Source: Setophaga petechia
Lineage: Eukaryota; Chordata; Aves; Passeriformes; Parulidae
Direction: 5' to 3'
Assembly (NCBI GenBank): GCA_024362935.1
Contig: JANCRA010000040.1
Location: 4,030,001-4,094,000 of the forward strand
Length of the DNA stretch: 64,000 nucleotides
Shown: piece after piece, positions 1-12,049 of the stretch
How the letters are laid out: each line of letters starts with the position of its first letter
Numbering within the stretch: position 1 is the stretch's first letter
Program-made: the position numbers and the translations under genes
Notes under the pieces: model-generated
Told to the model about the DNA's origin: nothing
The model's input: the letters and a program-made list of their open reading frames with translations, nothing else
The model's database searches: none

Positions 1-1321
1 GAAGAGCTGTGTCATTTGAAGTAATTAGAGCACTTAACAACTATGGATGAGATAATGTGTTGTTTTTTTTTTTCCTGCCAGTTATGAGTGAAGCATAAAA
101 TTTTGGTGCAATGGATAAAAATAAAAGTACTTCAGCACTGCAGTCACAGAAATGGCTACAGTATACTATAGATACACTCCAGCTTGCTCTGACATGACCT
201 ATTTCAGGTGTTACAGCCAACCTCCAAGGCCAGGACTGCAGCTTAAGCTCTAAAACCCACAGGTAAATTTGCCCACCAACAGCTCAGTCACTTCAGGATT
301 TCCTTACCCCAGTGCAGTGCAAAAGGAGAGGCTGACGCTGAATCTTCATTCTCCTGGGAGTGTCACAGGCATCAATGTGCTGCTCTTGGTTCTCATTCTT
401 CTCTTGGACCTGACATCCAGCCAGCGCTGTGTTGCTGAGCTCAAATCTTTAGGACACACACATGCTTTCCCAAGAGCTGGAGCAAAGGAATGTTTAATTT
501 TCTTTAATTGCTTCCATAGAGGTGTTACCAAATTATCAAGCAGGTATTTCTGTAGGCATTTGGTTTTCAAAATTTTAGCTATATGCCTGGTTAAGAACCT
601 TAATGCTTTCAGGTAACATAGGAACTGATCAGGATCTCTAATTTTGTTTTCATATGAGACTGAAAAAGCACTCTTTATAATCAAAATAAGTCTCAAAAAT
701 GTGTTGTGGTATAGTGACTATCTTCAGAGAGAATGACCCAGGTGTAAGTAATTACTGCTTATGCTATTTTTCTATGTGAGTTTGAATGGGGAAATATTCC
801 AATACTTCCTTATCTTCTTGTTAATGTCTTTGTGTTGCACACCCTGTATCAGTATCTGAGTAGTTGATCTATTATATTTCCAACAAAATGAAAGAAAAAT
901 TTTAAATATCTATGCCTAGGATAAGTTGACCAAAATCTCTTTTGATTTTCTTGATAAAGAAATTCCCCACTGCAGCAGAATGCCTTGCAATCAAAATTTG
1001 CCAGGCTATCTGTATTTTGAAACTACTCTATCAGAATACTCTGCAGTTCATTTGTAATATCTCATATGTAATATCTCATGTACCCTATGTAATGTTGCCA
1101 GTCTTTAGAGCAGACTCTACATGCCATTAAAAGATAATGTCAGGGGGTATGCTTTAGAATGTCTGTCATCTTTTTTTTTGTCACTAAGAGCTTTTAATCT
1201 CAATAAAAAATACTTTTTGGAAAATTAACAGTACCCCATTCTTCTCTCCATGGTGCAACTGCAATTATTGCCACAATTTTTCCTGATTTGCACAAATATT
1301 AACGTGAAATAATTAAAACCT
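1..1321. other. AT-rich unique sequence, no recognised gene
   Basis: No frame in this stretch resembles a known protein family and none is bounded by a convincing splice-site pair. A T-run sits near position 62. The longest frames (about 115 codons, overlapping on both strands at 269-696) look like chance openings. No repeat family was recognised. Confidence 0.6.
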
Positions 1322-1468
1322 GTAGTAAATTATCTCAGTTGGTCAGAGCATGGTGCTAATAACACCAAGATTGTGGATTCATTTCCTATACAGGCCCTTT
1401 ACTTAAGAGCTGGACTTGATGATACTTGTGGGTTTCTTCCAACTCAGAGTATTCTGTGAATCTGTGAA
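1322..1468 (+). mobile_element. tRNA-Ile-derived SINE with CR1-like tail (TguSINE1 type)
   Basis: The first ~75 bases read as a decayed tRNA-Ile gene. The A-box region ctcagttggtcagagc is followed by the anticodon-arm segment ggtgctaataacaccaag, a degenerate B box (ggattcatttcc) and the acceptor-like end tacaggcc. It then joins a tail containing gagctggacttgatgat and ttccaactcag, ending in attctgtgaatctgtga, which is the 3' end style of CR1 LINEs. A tRNA-Ile head on a CR1 tail is the architecture of the passerine family TguSINE1, which is thought to be moved by CR1 machinery. The B box has lost the canonical GTTCRA core, so pol III transcription is unlikely. No clear target-site duplication is visible, as expected for CR1-type insertion. 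The family name is from memory. Confidence 0.85.
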
Positions 1469-4400
1469 GTAAAAGGAAGGTGAAGGACAGTTCAGCTCCC
1501 TGGAAGAGAACATTGGGGTTTAAAGTACAAAGGTGTCAAAGAACCACTGGAAGAACAGCAGCATTTTTTACCTCACAAATGAATGTATAATCTCCACTAA
1601 GTATTCTACTGAAACTAATTTGGATATGGCAGACCCTGGAAGCTGCAAACAAAATTTACTGCCTAGCACTAGTCATTGTAGAGGATATACTAAAACTTTA
1701 TAACCTTCTTTTAAAGATGAATAAAGACATTTTACATTCTGCTTATTTATTAGATGTTTGCATCAGTACAAGGTGAGTAGTTCAGTAGTTTGAAGGGGGA
1801 TATGCAGGTGATTCGATAATTCATGGCTCTGAATGATAGAACTAATACAGCAACCTTCTGAAATGTCAGTATGCAGTGTGAAGCCTATTAGTCAAAGCTC
1901 CTCTTTTTCACAGAGAGGTTAACTAATTATTACTCAGAACAGAGTACAAATCTAAACATTTAGAGACAGTCAAGAATTCTTGAAGACTTTTCTCTTGGTA
2001 CATTTTAGATAAATTTATATTTGCAATGTAGGAGCTCTTTATCATTACTCCAGACAGTGAGGGGGTGAAATGTGAATCACAATGTCTCTTGTTTGTGATG
2101 CCATATGGAATCCAAAGAGAATTGCTGACCATGGATTCTCCATTTCCACTAGGATTATTAACTAGGACTTGGCAGACTTGGTTATTATCTCATATTTTCC
2201 AAATATACATGGCCAGGCATGACAAAGCAAAGTCAATTCTAATGCCCATATGCTAGATACAGTTTTAAAGAACACATTTAGTATTGAAAGATTCATAAAT
2301 CATAATATTCACATGCATAATGTATACATTTTTGTTATAGAGAGACAAGCTAAACATCATCATTTAGATTTTTTGCAGGTGAAAGATGAAAGTAAGCAAG
2401 TGGTTGACTACAATACCCTTTAGAAAGCAATAATGGATACATGCAGTGTAATTATAATAGACTTGCAAAATGAACAAGAGCAATTGTGAAAAAGTGGAAG
2501 AAATGCCAGAAAGGCATCTAGTCCCATTCTCTTGCTTCATAGTCTCTCTGGAGTGATTCAGTTGTGAAATGGAGAAAAAATTCTTTATTGGAAAAAAAAT
2601 CATCTACACCAAAAAAAATAATTCCAGTAAATGTTTAGAATTTTTTATAAATCAGTCTAAATAGCAAGGAGATGGTAACTGACAACAGCTTCTTACTCAA
2701 AAAGGTCAGATTCCCTAGAATGTTCAGGTTAAGGAATCCATATGTGAAGTTTATGGCTGCTTTGAGTCACCTAAGTAGCACTTTAGCCATAAAAACACCT
2801 CAGTACCCCTTCCTTGATGCATGGGAAGTGCTGCTTATTCCATTATTTTATTACTTGCATCTAATCAGAAGCATTTTTTCCCACATAGTTCATGCATCCA
2901 TTTGGATCACAGCTGCTTTTAGCATACAGAATACCTTCAGATACGCAATTATTTCAGTCAGTGTGACTGAATAATGGTATTCCTAAGCTTCCTGAGCAAA
3001 TTTAGGGTTTTTTTTAATCCTGATATTCATGCCTTTTTAGTTTAAAATCTGTTGTCTTGGGTTTGATTTTTCCCCAAAATAAATGACACTACATTACCTT
3101 TGTATAATGGCTTTACCTCATATCTTAAATTCTATGGTAACCAATGTAAAACATCTGGATTTGAAGCAACGAGGTGTAATTCTGCAGATACACAACATGA
3201 GACTGTGTCAGGAGCACTTCCTAATAGCTGCTTAAGTGGTAGGAATACAGAAATTATGTAGGCAGAATAAGATACTTGATACTTAAAGCACAGTAATAAT
3301 TCCTTAAATTGCTATCCATTAACTCCCTGCAAAGTCTAAATCATAATTTAATTGATTTCTCATAAAGCATAAAAAAATTGCTGTATGAACAAAACGGCAA
3401 CTTCTTAAGTCAGAAAAATGAAAGTAAATGAAAAATAAACAAGCATCAATAAAAAAAGGGTTACATAATTTTAAATGCAGGGGTTTTGTTAAATTTTAAG
3501 AATAATTTTATAATTTTATGTTCTTCTCATGTAGTTCTCTGCAAATCCTGGATCTGTTTGGAGAATATGGATAACTGGATGTTCCTACTCAAAGGACACT
3601 GTAGAATAATGTAAAAATGTATAAAATACAAGTTATATATTTTCCATTATTAATATTTTCTAAGTAATTGTCAATGTTACTGGAGTAATTTCCTACCTCA
3701 AATGTGTTATTTCAGCCTTATTTTACAATTTCAGGTTTCACACTACTTAAAATTAACATTTCACTTCTGGTCCCAAAGAGTTCTGGGTTATTCCTAGCCT
3801 AATAAATCTAGTGGCCAAGACACATTGCCACTAACACCTGTGATTTCAATCTCCATCCCCCAGCACAGGTTAGCCTATTGAGAATGGACCTTGGAACTGG
3901 TTTTATGGCATAGAATACTAATTGTCACAGGCCAAAGTTGTCTCAGGAGGATGCTCAGAAAAAATACCTGCTAGTATGTAGCCCCAAACTTACGCTTTAG
4001 TAGTACTCACATATATACCATGTGGCTATAAATACAACCTGTGTCTAGAAAATTGATATATAAGTCAACTTCACCAGCCATAGGAGTGTGCTTGATATGG
4101 GTGAGGGTTATGACATGGGAATCCATCCCTTCTGGCTCACTCACTTTGATACTGTGGGCTTGACTAAAGATCTCAAAGACTACTCAGGAAAATTAAGTAG
4201 AGTAAGCAAGAAAAAATTCCACCAAATGTGTAAAATTACATATTTTCCAGAATTTTTCATGATCTCCATCCTGAAGATCACAGAAGTGCACTGGAAAGTA
4301 AATTCATCCTCTCAAAGGCTTCTTAAAGGTACATGGACTTTCTGAACTGTCTGTGAAGACTCAGACTCACATCCAGGAAGCCATGAAAAGCATAAAAGTG

Positions 4401-4758
4401 AATTTTCCAACCTGATTTTGAAAGTGATGATGCTGTCAGTACATTAACATTTTGAAGACTTGAATTCATTTTTAAATAGGATTACATAAGATATAATATT
4501 CTGTTATCTAGACATCTCTAAACTGGCAAGATCTCCTCAAATACTTTTTTGTTTGAGAATTTAAGAAAATGATTGAGAGTAGCACTTCCAGGAGGCAATT
4601 CACCTGGCTCATTTTAGACTTTCAAATAATGATTAAATGTACCACTAGAGGTATAAAAAACAAAAGAAATATAAAACTCAGTAAAGATCTCAAGAACCTT
4701 AATTGTTCATTATACTTTACCTATTCTGTGCTGATTAGAAATATTCTTTCTCTGATAG
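1469..4758. other. Unique AT-rich sequence, nothing recognised
   Basis: About 3.3 kb without a supported gene, RNA or recognisable repeat. Frames of up to ~100 codons occur at 2672-2974 and 4088-4345 but show no family motif and no splice context. Confidence 0.6.
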
Positions 4759-4840
4759 AAAGGAAAAGGAGAGAGAGGGAAGGGAAGGGAAGGGAAGGGA
4801 GGGGAAGGGAAGGGAAGGGAAGGGAAGGGAAGGGAAGGAA
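4759..4840 (+). repeat. Purine tract with (GGGAA)n microsatellite
   Basis: A continuous purine run on the plus strand. From about 4776 it is a GGGAA pentanucleotide repeat with one interruption (an extra G around 4800), ending near 4838. The KGREGRE-like open frame across it is a by-product of the repeat. Confidence 0.95.
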
Positions 4841-7800
4841 TAAACATAGTTATGGAGGAGATTTTGAATTATTTCTTTTTTATATTGAACTACTTTTTTA
4901 TTCAGTCAAGAAGTTTTGACTGACTTGACCCATAATAACTGTGAAATCTATTTTCACTGAAAATCTCCATAAAGTAGAAAGTTCTATATTTTTCCAAATG
5001 TTCCTTTTGTGCGCTTAGAATTTTGATACAGTAAAAATTATTCTTGTTTCTATCAGAAAATTTCAATATTGCACTTGGGTTACTTTGATATAAAATAAGG
5101 CTAAGAGTATAGTTAAATCATGTAGTTATACTCTGTGATATTATGGATTTGTAGTCTTGCTTGTGATCAAGCTTGATTAAATGGTTTGTATATGAGGAAG
5201 AATGAACCAAACCCCAATCTAGCACTATGTAGTGAAGCAGTTAAACAGTTGATAAGAGTTCATCAATTGCAGTGAATTATGAAATCTTCTGATTTCTAAA
5301 CAGAGTTTCTTCTAAATCATAAACAGAGACTATAATTAACATTAGTGTTGCATTGGGGAAAAAAAACCCTCAATAATACACTAATGATCTTGTAACATTG
5401 ACCTAATACACATCTAATACACATATGAAGTTTGCTTTTCTGGACTTACAAAATGAAAATTTCACTGCAAGACAACTTACGTTTTCATTTATTCATTGCA
5501 CTGAACTTTCCAAAAATGCTGTGATGCACAATATTTTGTGGCATACAGAATTTAAGAATGAATAGGCTTCAGCAAAGTTCCTTAAGCAAAGCTATTCTGT
5601 GACTCACAAATAGGTATATAGGGTTCTAATACTTTAGTCTATCTGGTACTATTCAGTCTACAGTGTGGGGCTGAAAAATACTTTGCTTACAATGCAAATT
5701 CAACAATGATTTTAAGTAAGAGAGAGCAATAACTGTTATGCATTATTTACCACCAAGTCACAAATCATTATTAATGACATACTTCAGACAGGAAACCTGA
5801 GAAAATTTAAATAGTTGCAACTGCAAAGCTTCTGGGTTTCATGGTTGGCAGTTTTGTGGCTTTTTTGTTGTCTGTTTTTCTTTACTGCTACCTGTTTATT
5901 TAAAGCTTATGTTACAGAAGAACAAATTTTTCTTATCAGTTTATCATGGAGTAAAATATTAAGGTAACAATTTCATAAGCTAACAACAGGCAGTGTCCTG
6001 TGTAAGAGCAACTCATACTTCAGACAAAACTAATCAAAACACGAGACAGGACTAATTTGGTAATAAGTTTTTAAGACCTTGGAAAGTTTTTGCCAACACA
6101 AGAGCAAACAAATTAAAACAACTGCATATATTTTTAAAGCAATTTTCATCTGCTTAGTAGCTACATGAAATAAACTAGTGTTACGGCCCTACATTTTTTT
6201 TTTTTTACAAAAGTAAAATCTACTTATTTCACAGTATTACAGAAAATATATGATGTCACAGGAAAAACACTTTCTTTTTGCCTTTTAGTCTGTTTTTTTG
6301 CTGTAAAGTCTTTACAAAAGTGAGCCCTTAAATTTTAAACTTGACTCCATGAGGTAAGATATCTCAATTCATCTCAAAGTTTGACTTGATATGGTTTAAC
6401 ATGTTCTGCCCAACTTATACTGGAAAAAGCCCCTCCATGGCTTCCTGCAGTGAAATCTGCCAATTTTAGTGATCAAGGTTAAATATAAAAGATATGTTGC
6501 AGTTGAGATAACAGGTCTATACTTAAAGCTTACTTCAGAAAGTTAATTATTTGTGACAGAAATGTGGTAGGTAAATGCCTGTGATGCAGGATGGCTATTT
6601 GTTGTTTTAATCCACACCACTCTGGTCTGGGAACAGTTCCTGAGTGGAATCACACAGAACAGCAATTGCTTTTGATTTTATAATTATAGTTAGTGTATGA
6701 ACCCTGTTTTAACCAGAATGAAGCGACACTGATCTAATCTAGTAGCAGTCTTTTGAAGTAATGAAATTCATTGAATTAATTTAAAAAAATCTCTGATTTC
6801 AAAACAGATCCCTGCTTGAATTTAATGATGTGGGGGTTTTTTTTAGAGGTAGCAGCTGTAATTTGATAGATGCAAACAAAAAATAAATATACAGCAGTGT
6901 GTGATAGAGTATGAGAAAGGAAGGGAATCTCCTGTGCCCAGGCATTGTTTACTTTCCACCCAGGTGTACACAGTGAAAAGCACTCAGTTTTGGCATTGTC
7001 AGGTTCAGCTGTTTCTGTCCAAATATTAGCAATGAAACAACAAGAAACTTCTGAATTATAGAAAAGGTTAGATAATTGGTGACTTAGCTGATAAACCAGT
7101 GTATAATGATCTTGCCTATTCCCAAAAATATAACATAAAATTTTGTTATCTAGACAAACACCTCATTTTAGTAAGTATGGTTGTTGTAACATTATTACAA
7201 TTTTTATTTTTAAAAAATTATTATAAATTTTTAAGTCAGTGCCTTTTCCAGTGCTTATTTTAGACATTACAAAAGTTGGATGGGTGGGGCCTGTGTAAAT
7301 CCCAATTGTACAACTGCCAAATCTGGTGGTACATAATATGTGTCAAAGCCTAGTTTATGACTTTAATGCAGTGCTGAGTATTCCATGAGCAAAATTATCT
7401 TTGAACTCACCCCAAGACAGTCTTGTAGAATACTATATTCATATTTAGTATGAAAGCAAACAGAGACCTGCTCTAAATTCCATCCATCACTGGTGTCCCC
7501 AGGCTACTGCAAAGGCTGGCAAGGACTCAGGCTTTAGTAAGAAATTCTTGTGACATTATCCACCTAGTCTTTTTCAGAAGTGCCACCACCATTAGCAGCA
7601 AGAAATGTGTGTGGTGTCATGGAGCTTATGGCCTGATGTATGACATCAGAGAGGGACACAGAAGTTATGTTGCTTATATTTCATACAGGCACTATACAGT
7701 AGCCAGGTGTGGCAAAATAACTGGTTTTATAGTGCACTGGAGCATCTCTTTTGCAATTAATTGCATCAGAAAGTCACTTTCTCTTTCCTAAACTATGTAT

Positions 7801-9347
7801 TTCAGTGCCATTGAGAAAATTTCAAGCAGAAATACCAGGTAACTGTAAGGTTCTCCTTTCATTTAAAGATGTTGGCACTTTGTCTAATAGACACAGTCAG
7901 ATCTGTGGTTTTTCCTATCAGTCACAAAGCCATGCAGAAATGAAGAAATAAAGCCAGGACGTTCTTTTAAATTATTCTTGCCTCTTATAGGCAATAGATG
8001 TCAATTGATTTTTTTCTGGACTACTAGGAAAACTCACAGTCTATAATGATTAGAAAGCTATTCTAAACAACCCAGAAACATTGCTTGCAATTTTTTTCCA
8101 AACTCAAAATTTTACTACACAACAAATACCAGTGTTGCAAAATTATTGACATGAGGGGAATTTGTTAAAGATGCATTCAGCAGAAATCCTTTCTGCAGAA
8201 AATTTAATTATCTTGTATCTTGGTTATTCTGGACCTCAGAAGACATGAATGGAATTCTTTGTGGATAGAGAACTAAGAAAAAGAATACATTTTTTTCAAT
8301 AGTACATCTTGTGTGGCTTTTTGCATTTTTATTTCTCAAATATATATTATCCCATATATATGTGTGTGTGTGGGGCTTCATAATTGCCACTGATTACTGT
8401 ACCTAGAATTCTGTGACTTTTAAAGGAATGTTTGATTTATATAATATCAAGGAAAAATTGGCTATTTCCAAAAATATAAGTGGCTGACAGACACTATTTG
8501 CAGAGGCAACACATGATGCTCCTTCTTCAAATCACCATAACCGAGGAATAGCTGTCCCTGGAACTGACTGAGTTTCATAAAGTTAAGAATGTGAAGGAGA
8601 CAGAGAGAAGCCAGCCATACTTTGGCAAAGAACTTTGTTGCATGTTGAATGAATAAATCTTTTAATATGCTTGTTTGGTGATCCACAGAAATAATTGTAG
8701 CTGATGTTTGCTTCGAGTGCTGCTATAAACTGTTTCTTTCCTGTTTCCTAGAAGAACTGGAAGATATCTATATGTGCCAAGTGAAAACTGCACATATGTA
8801 ACACTAAGGAAAATCCTGGTGCTTGTTTGATTACTGATTTACTTTAAAATTTCAGAAAAGAAATTTCAAATAATATCTGTGATGAATAAAAATAACAAAG
8901 AATGCAATTTCAGAGATTAAGTCTCTTTTAATTTAAATAAAAAAGCATATTGATTGAAGACTTTTGTACAAACTGGTATATTCCTGATACATTCAAAGGA
9001 AGATAGGTAGACCACTGTGCAGAATTTATTACATTACGATTAAATATTGGATTTTTGGCTAATAGAGCCAAAAATATTTTCCTTTATATAAAAAATTATT
9101 GATACTGTAAAACTGGGAAAAGCAGTGTTAATTGGAAATATTGGCATATATACTTGCTGATAAATTAGCCAGTGGTCACTTTACCTAAGAGGGTTCTAAT
9201 TAAATGGTTGTTTCATCTTTAGATGATCAGAAGGAAAGTCAAAAGGCATACCAAACATGAGCTTTTCCATTTTTATTACATTCTTATTTTGTACATCTTG
9301 AAGCTGAAACAGCAAGGAAACCAAACTAAAGCTGATGCAGCACTTTG
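4841..9347. other. Unique AT-rich sequence, nothing recognised
   Basis: About 4.5 kb of AT-rich DNA with minor low-complexity runs (a T-run near 6196, a short TG run near 8361). No coding exon, RNA gene or repeat family could be supported. Confidence 0.6.
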
Positions 9348-9618
9348 TGTTGGGCTGTCCCCGGCTGGGTGCCAGGTGCCCACCAAAGCTGCTCTATCCC
9401 CCACTCCTCAGCTTGGCAGAGACAATATGGACTGGAAAGCTCATGGGTTGAGATTAGAAGAGGGAGAGATCATTCACCATTTATCTTCATTGGCAAAACA
9501 CACTCTCCTTGGGGAAATTAGTTTAATTTATTACCAATCAAATCAAAGGAGAGGAATGAGAAATAAAAACAAATCTTAAAAACACTTTTCCTCACTTCTT
9601 CATTTTTCCCAGGCTCAA

Positions 9619-9624
9619 CCACAC
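9619..9624. repeat. Target-site duplication, left copy (ccacac)
   Basis: Hexamer directly left of the nested LTR, identical to 10052-10057. It marks the integration point in the outer LTR. Confidence 0.7.
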
Positions 9625-10051
9625 TATTGTATTTGCAGGGCACCCCCAACAAAGGAACGATGCCTCTGACTCCATATTCTCAGAAGGCTAATTTATTACT
9701 TTCTAATGCTTTATTATATTAAAGAATACTATACTAGGCTATGCTATACTATACTAAAGAATACAGAAAGTATATTTACTGAAAGCTAAAAAGATAATAA
9801 TAAAAACTTGTGACTCTTTTCAGAGTCCCAACACATCTTGGCCCCAATTGGCCTATGAGTCAAAACAACTCACACCAGAATCCAATGAAACAATCACCTG
9901 TGCACAAACAATCTCCAAACACATTCCAGACAAGCACAACACAGGAGAAGCAAATGAGATAAGAATTGTTTTCCTTTTCTCTGAGGCCTCTGATCTTCCT
10001 AGGAGAAAAACCCTCAGTGAAGGGTTTTTTTCAGAGAGTGTGAATACCATA
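9625..10051 (-). mobile_element. Nested ~427-bp solo LTR (ERVK-like)
   Basis: This insert splits the outer LTR. Both flanks carry the same hexamer ccacac (9619-9624 and 10052-10057), and removing the insert with one hexamer rejoins the outer LTR text. Read on the minus strand it starts at 10051, carries a possible poly(A) signal AATAAA (complement of 9692-9697) and has a short run of tatac-type motifs (about 9725-9765) upstream of it. The terminal TG and CA appear as TA at both ends, consistent with single transitions. A 6-bp duplication fits class II (ERVK-type) integration. The family name is not certain. Confidence 0.8.
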
Positions 10052-10057
10052 CCACAC
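10052..10057. repeat. Target-site duplication, right copy (ccacac)
   Basis: Hexamer directly right of the nested LTR, identical to 9619-9624. Confidence 0.7.
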
Positions 10058-11001
10058 TTCTGATTTTTCTGCATCCTCCCCCACAGTGACACAGGGGGAC
10101 AGGAAATGGAGGCTGCAGTCAGTTCATCACATGCTGTCTCTACTGCTCCTTCCTCCTCACAGGCAGGACAGGACTCCTCACGTCCTCCCCCTGTTCTAGT
10201 GGGTCCCTCCCATGGGAGACAGGCCTCTGAACTTTTCCATCATGAGTCCTTTCCAGAGGCTGCTGTTCTTCACAAACTGCTCCAGTTTGGCTCCCTTCCA
10301 TAGGGCACAGTCCCTCAGGAACAGGCTGCCCCAGTGTGAGTCCCCTGTGGGGTATAACCAGCAAACCTTCTCTAGCATGGACTCCTCTCTCCAGGGGACC
10401 TTGGATCCTGTCAGGAGCCTGTTCTGGTGCAGATTTCCCATGGGATCATTTATAAGCAACATTCATGCACCTGTTCTGGTGTGGGGGCTTCCACAGGCTG
10501 CAGGTGGATCTCTGCTCCACCATGGAGCTCCATGGGCTCCAGGGGCACAGCTGCCTCACCATTATCTGCACCATGGGCTGCAAGGTGATCTCAGCTCTGG
10601 TGCCTGGAACACCTCCTCTCCCTTCTTCTTCACTAATGTCATTGTCTTCAGAATTGACCCTCTCAAATATTCCCACTTCTCTCTCTGGCAGCTTTTGTTC
10701 TGAAGAAGATTTTTCCCCTCTCCTTAAATCTTTTATCCCAGACATGCAAACACTGTCAGTGATGGGTTTGGTCTTCTCCAGCAGTGGGTGTGATGGAGCC
10801 TTGGAGCCAGCTGGCATTGGCTCTGTTGGACATGGAGGAAGCTTCTCGCAGTTTCTCACAGAAGCCACCCTTGTAGCCCTGCCACTCCAAAATCCAGACA
10901 TGCCAACCCAAAACACACTTGAGTAATCCTTTGTTGTAACCATGCTGGTTTTAGCAGATTCTTAGATAAATACTTGTAAAATGAAGTAATATTTTTACTA
11001 A

Positions 11002-11152
11002 TAGAATTATAGAACAGAAGAATAGTTTGATTTGGAAAAGACCTTGACAATCACCTAGTTCTATCCCCCTGCCATGGGTTGGGATACATTCCACTAGACA
11101 GCTGGCTCAAAGTGTCACCCAACATGGCCTTAAAGACTTGTCCCAAACCTTC
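11002..11152 (-). mobile_element. CR1 LINE 3' end fragment
   Basis: On the plus strand this reads as the reverse complement of a CR1 3' end: tagaattatagaacag (remnant of the terminal octamer repeats), then ctagttctatccccctgcca and further decayed text. The element points to the minus strand. It is non-coding 3' UTR and too short to be active. Confidence 0.85.
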
Positions 11153-11164
11153 CTTTTATCACTG

Positions 11165-11252
11165 ACATACCTACAGAAGCTTTTCTTTTTGCCCTTGACG
11201 TGTCTGGACAGATGTAATTCTATCAGGGCTTTAGCTTTCTTAAACTGATCCA
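11165..11252 (-). pseudogene. CR1 ORF2 remnant (linker between endonuclease and RT)
   Basis: Minus-strand translation gives an uninterrupted peptide containing KKAKALIELHLSRHVKG followed by KKKSF, which resembles the conserved region of bird CR1 ORF2 between the endonuclease and reverse-transcriptase domains. It lies directly beyond the CR1 3' end at 11002-11152 in the same orientation. The two may be one internally deleted CR1 copy, or two separate insertions. Only ~25 codons remain, so no function is possible. Confidence 0.65.
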
Positions 11253-11980
11253 AGAAAAGCATTTGGAGATGCATTTGAGACAGCTATCAAAATTTATTTA
11301 TGAAATTAAGAGTGAAGGGCCATTATAGACTGAGGTTATAGCTTTGTAGGTTAAATAGCTCTATGAATGTTATGTAGGAGGTCATCTTGCCACAGATGGC
11401 AATTGGACTGTGAAACGATGGAACATTTAAAAAAAAAACATTGAAGTGTGCTGAGTGGTATTAATGGAAGTTTAACCACCCAAGCAAAGAGTAGAAAATA
11501 AAAATAAGAGGAAATAGGACTGAGGGTATATTTGCGGATGTGGCACACAATTGATTTTTAACTGATAATGTGCATCAGCTTAAAGGGAAGGAAATAATAA
11601 TGGCTCTGGCATTAAGTAATTCTGTCAAAGACATACAGTTAAATAAGCTTGCACTGCAAATGAATAAAGGCACAGAAACCCAAAGAGAATATTTATTCCT
11701 AAATTTTGTAACTTGAATGGTAAAAAAATCATCACACTTTTATCAAAAAATGGCAAAAATTCATTATTTGTATGAGTAAATATCAAGTGTTGGCAGAGAG
11801 ACTCTAGAGGCAAAGGGGAGGGAGTAACCATAGTGATACTTATCCCAAAATGTCTTTTTACAAAAATGTCTGCAGAGTAGAAAAGTTTTTTAAAAGCCCA
11901 CATCCTCTGATGTGCTTGGGAATTATGGATTTGTGGGGACAAAGATCCCCTTTTTGAGATTAACAACTCAGCCTTGGCAA
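11253..11980. other. Unique sequence, nothing recognised
   Basis: AT-rich stretch with a 113-codon minus frame at 11625-11966 that shows no family motif or splice context. No repeat recognised. Confidence 0.55.
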
Positions 11981-12049
11981 GTCTCCAAGTTTGTCACTGT
12001 CTTGTCTCCAAGTTTGTCACTGTCTTGTCTCCAAGTTTGTCACTGTCTT
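11981..12049 (+). repeat. Three perfect tandem copies of a 23-bp unit
   Basis: The unit starts gtctccaagtttgtcactg and repeats at 11981-12003, 12004-12026 and 12027-12049 with no mismatch. Perfect identity suggests a recent or homogenised minisatellite expansion. Confidence 0.95.

Larger units (their letters stand above)
9348..10917 (-). mobile_element. Long bird-type ERV LTR, interrupted by a second LTR
   Basis: Read on the minus strand, this begins with TGTG near 10917 and ends in CCCAACA near 9348. It contains the repeated clauses typical of a long GC-richer bird LTR: several versions of 'ctccatgggct...', 'tctctgctcc' and 'ctctggtgcctgga', and a segment rich in taatttaatttatta near 9520 that would supply poly(A) signals on the minus strand. 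About 433 bases between 9619 and 10051 are foreign (the nested LTR plus one target duplication), so the original LTR is roughly 1.1 kb. No internal retroviral genes flank it, so it is a solo LTR. Open frames of 150-165 codons in it (10212-10943) are not retroviral proteins. Boundaries are judged from TG...CA ends; no matching target duplication was found. The relation to B (24985), C (31925) and D (45243) is by shared wording. Confidence 0.75.

Noticed and set aside
1322..1400. A functional tRNA-Ile gene
   Set aside because: The B box and arms are decayed and the tRNA-like part runs straight into a CR1 tail, so it is a SINE.
10106..10943. Overlapping frames of up to 165 codons on both strands
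   Set aside because: They lie wholly in an LTR, whose sequence order matches LTR siblings and no protein family; GC-richer DNA lowers stop frequency.
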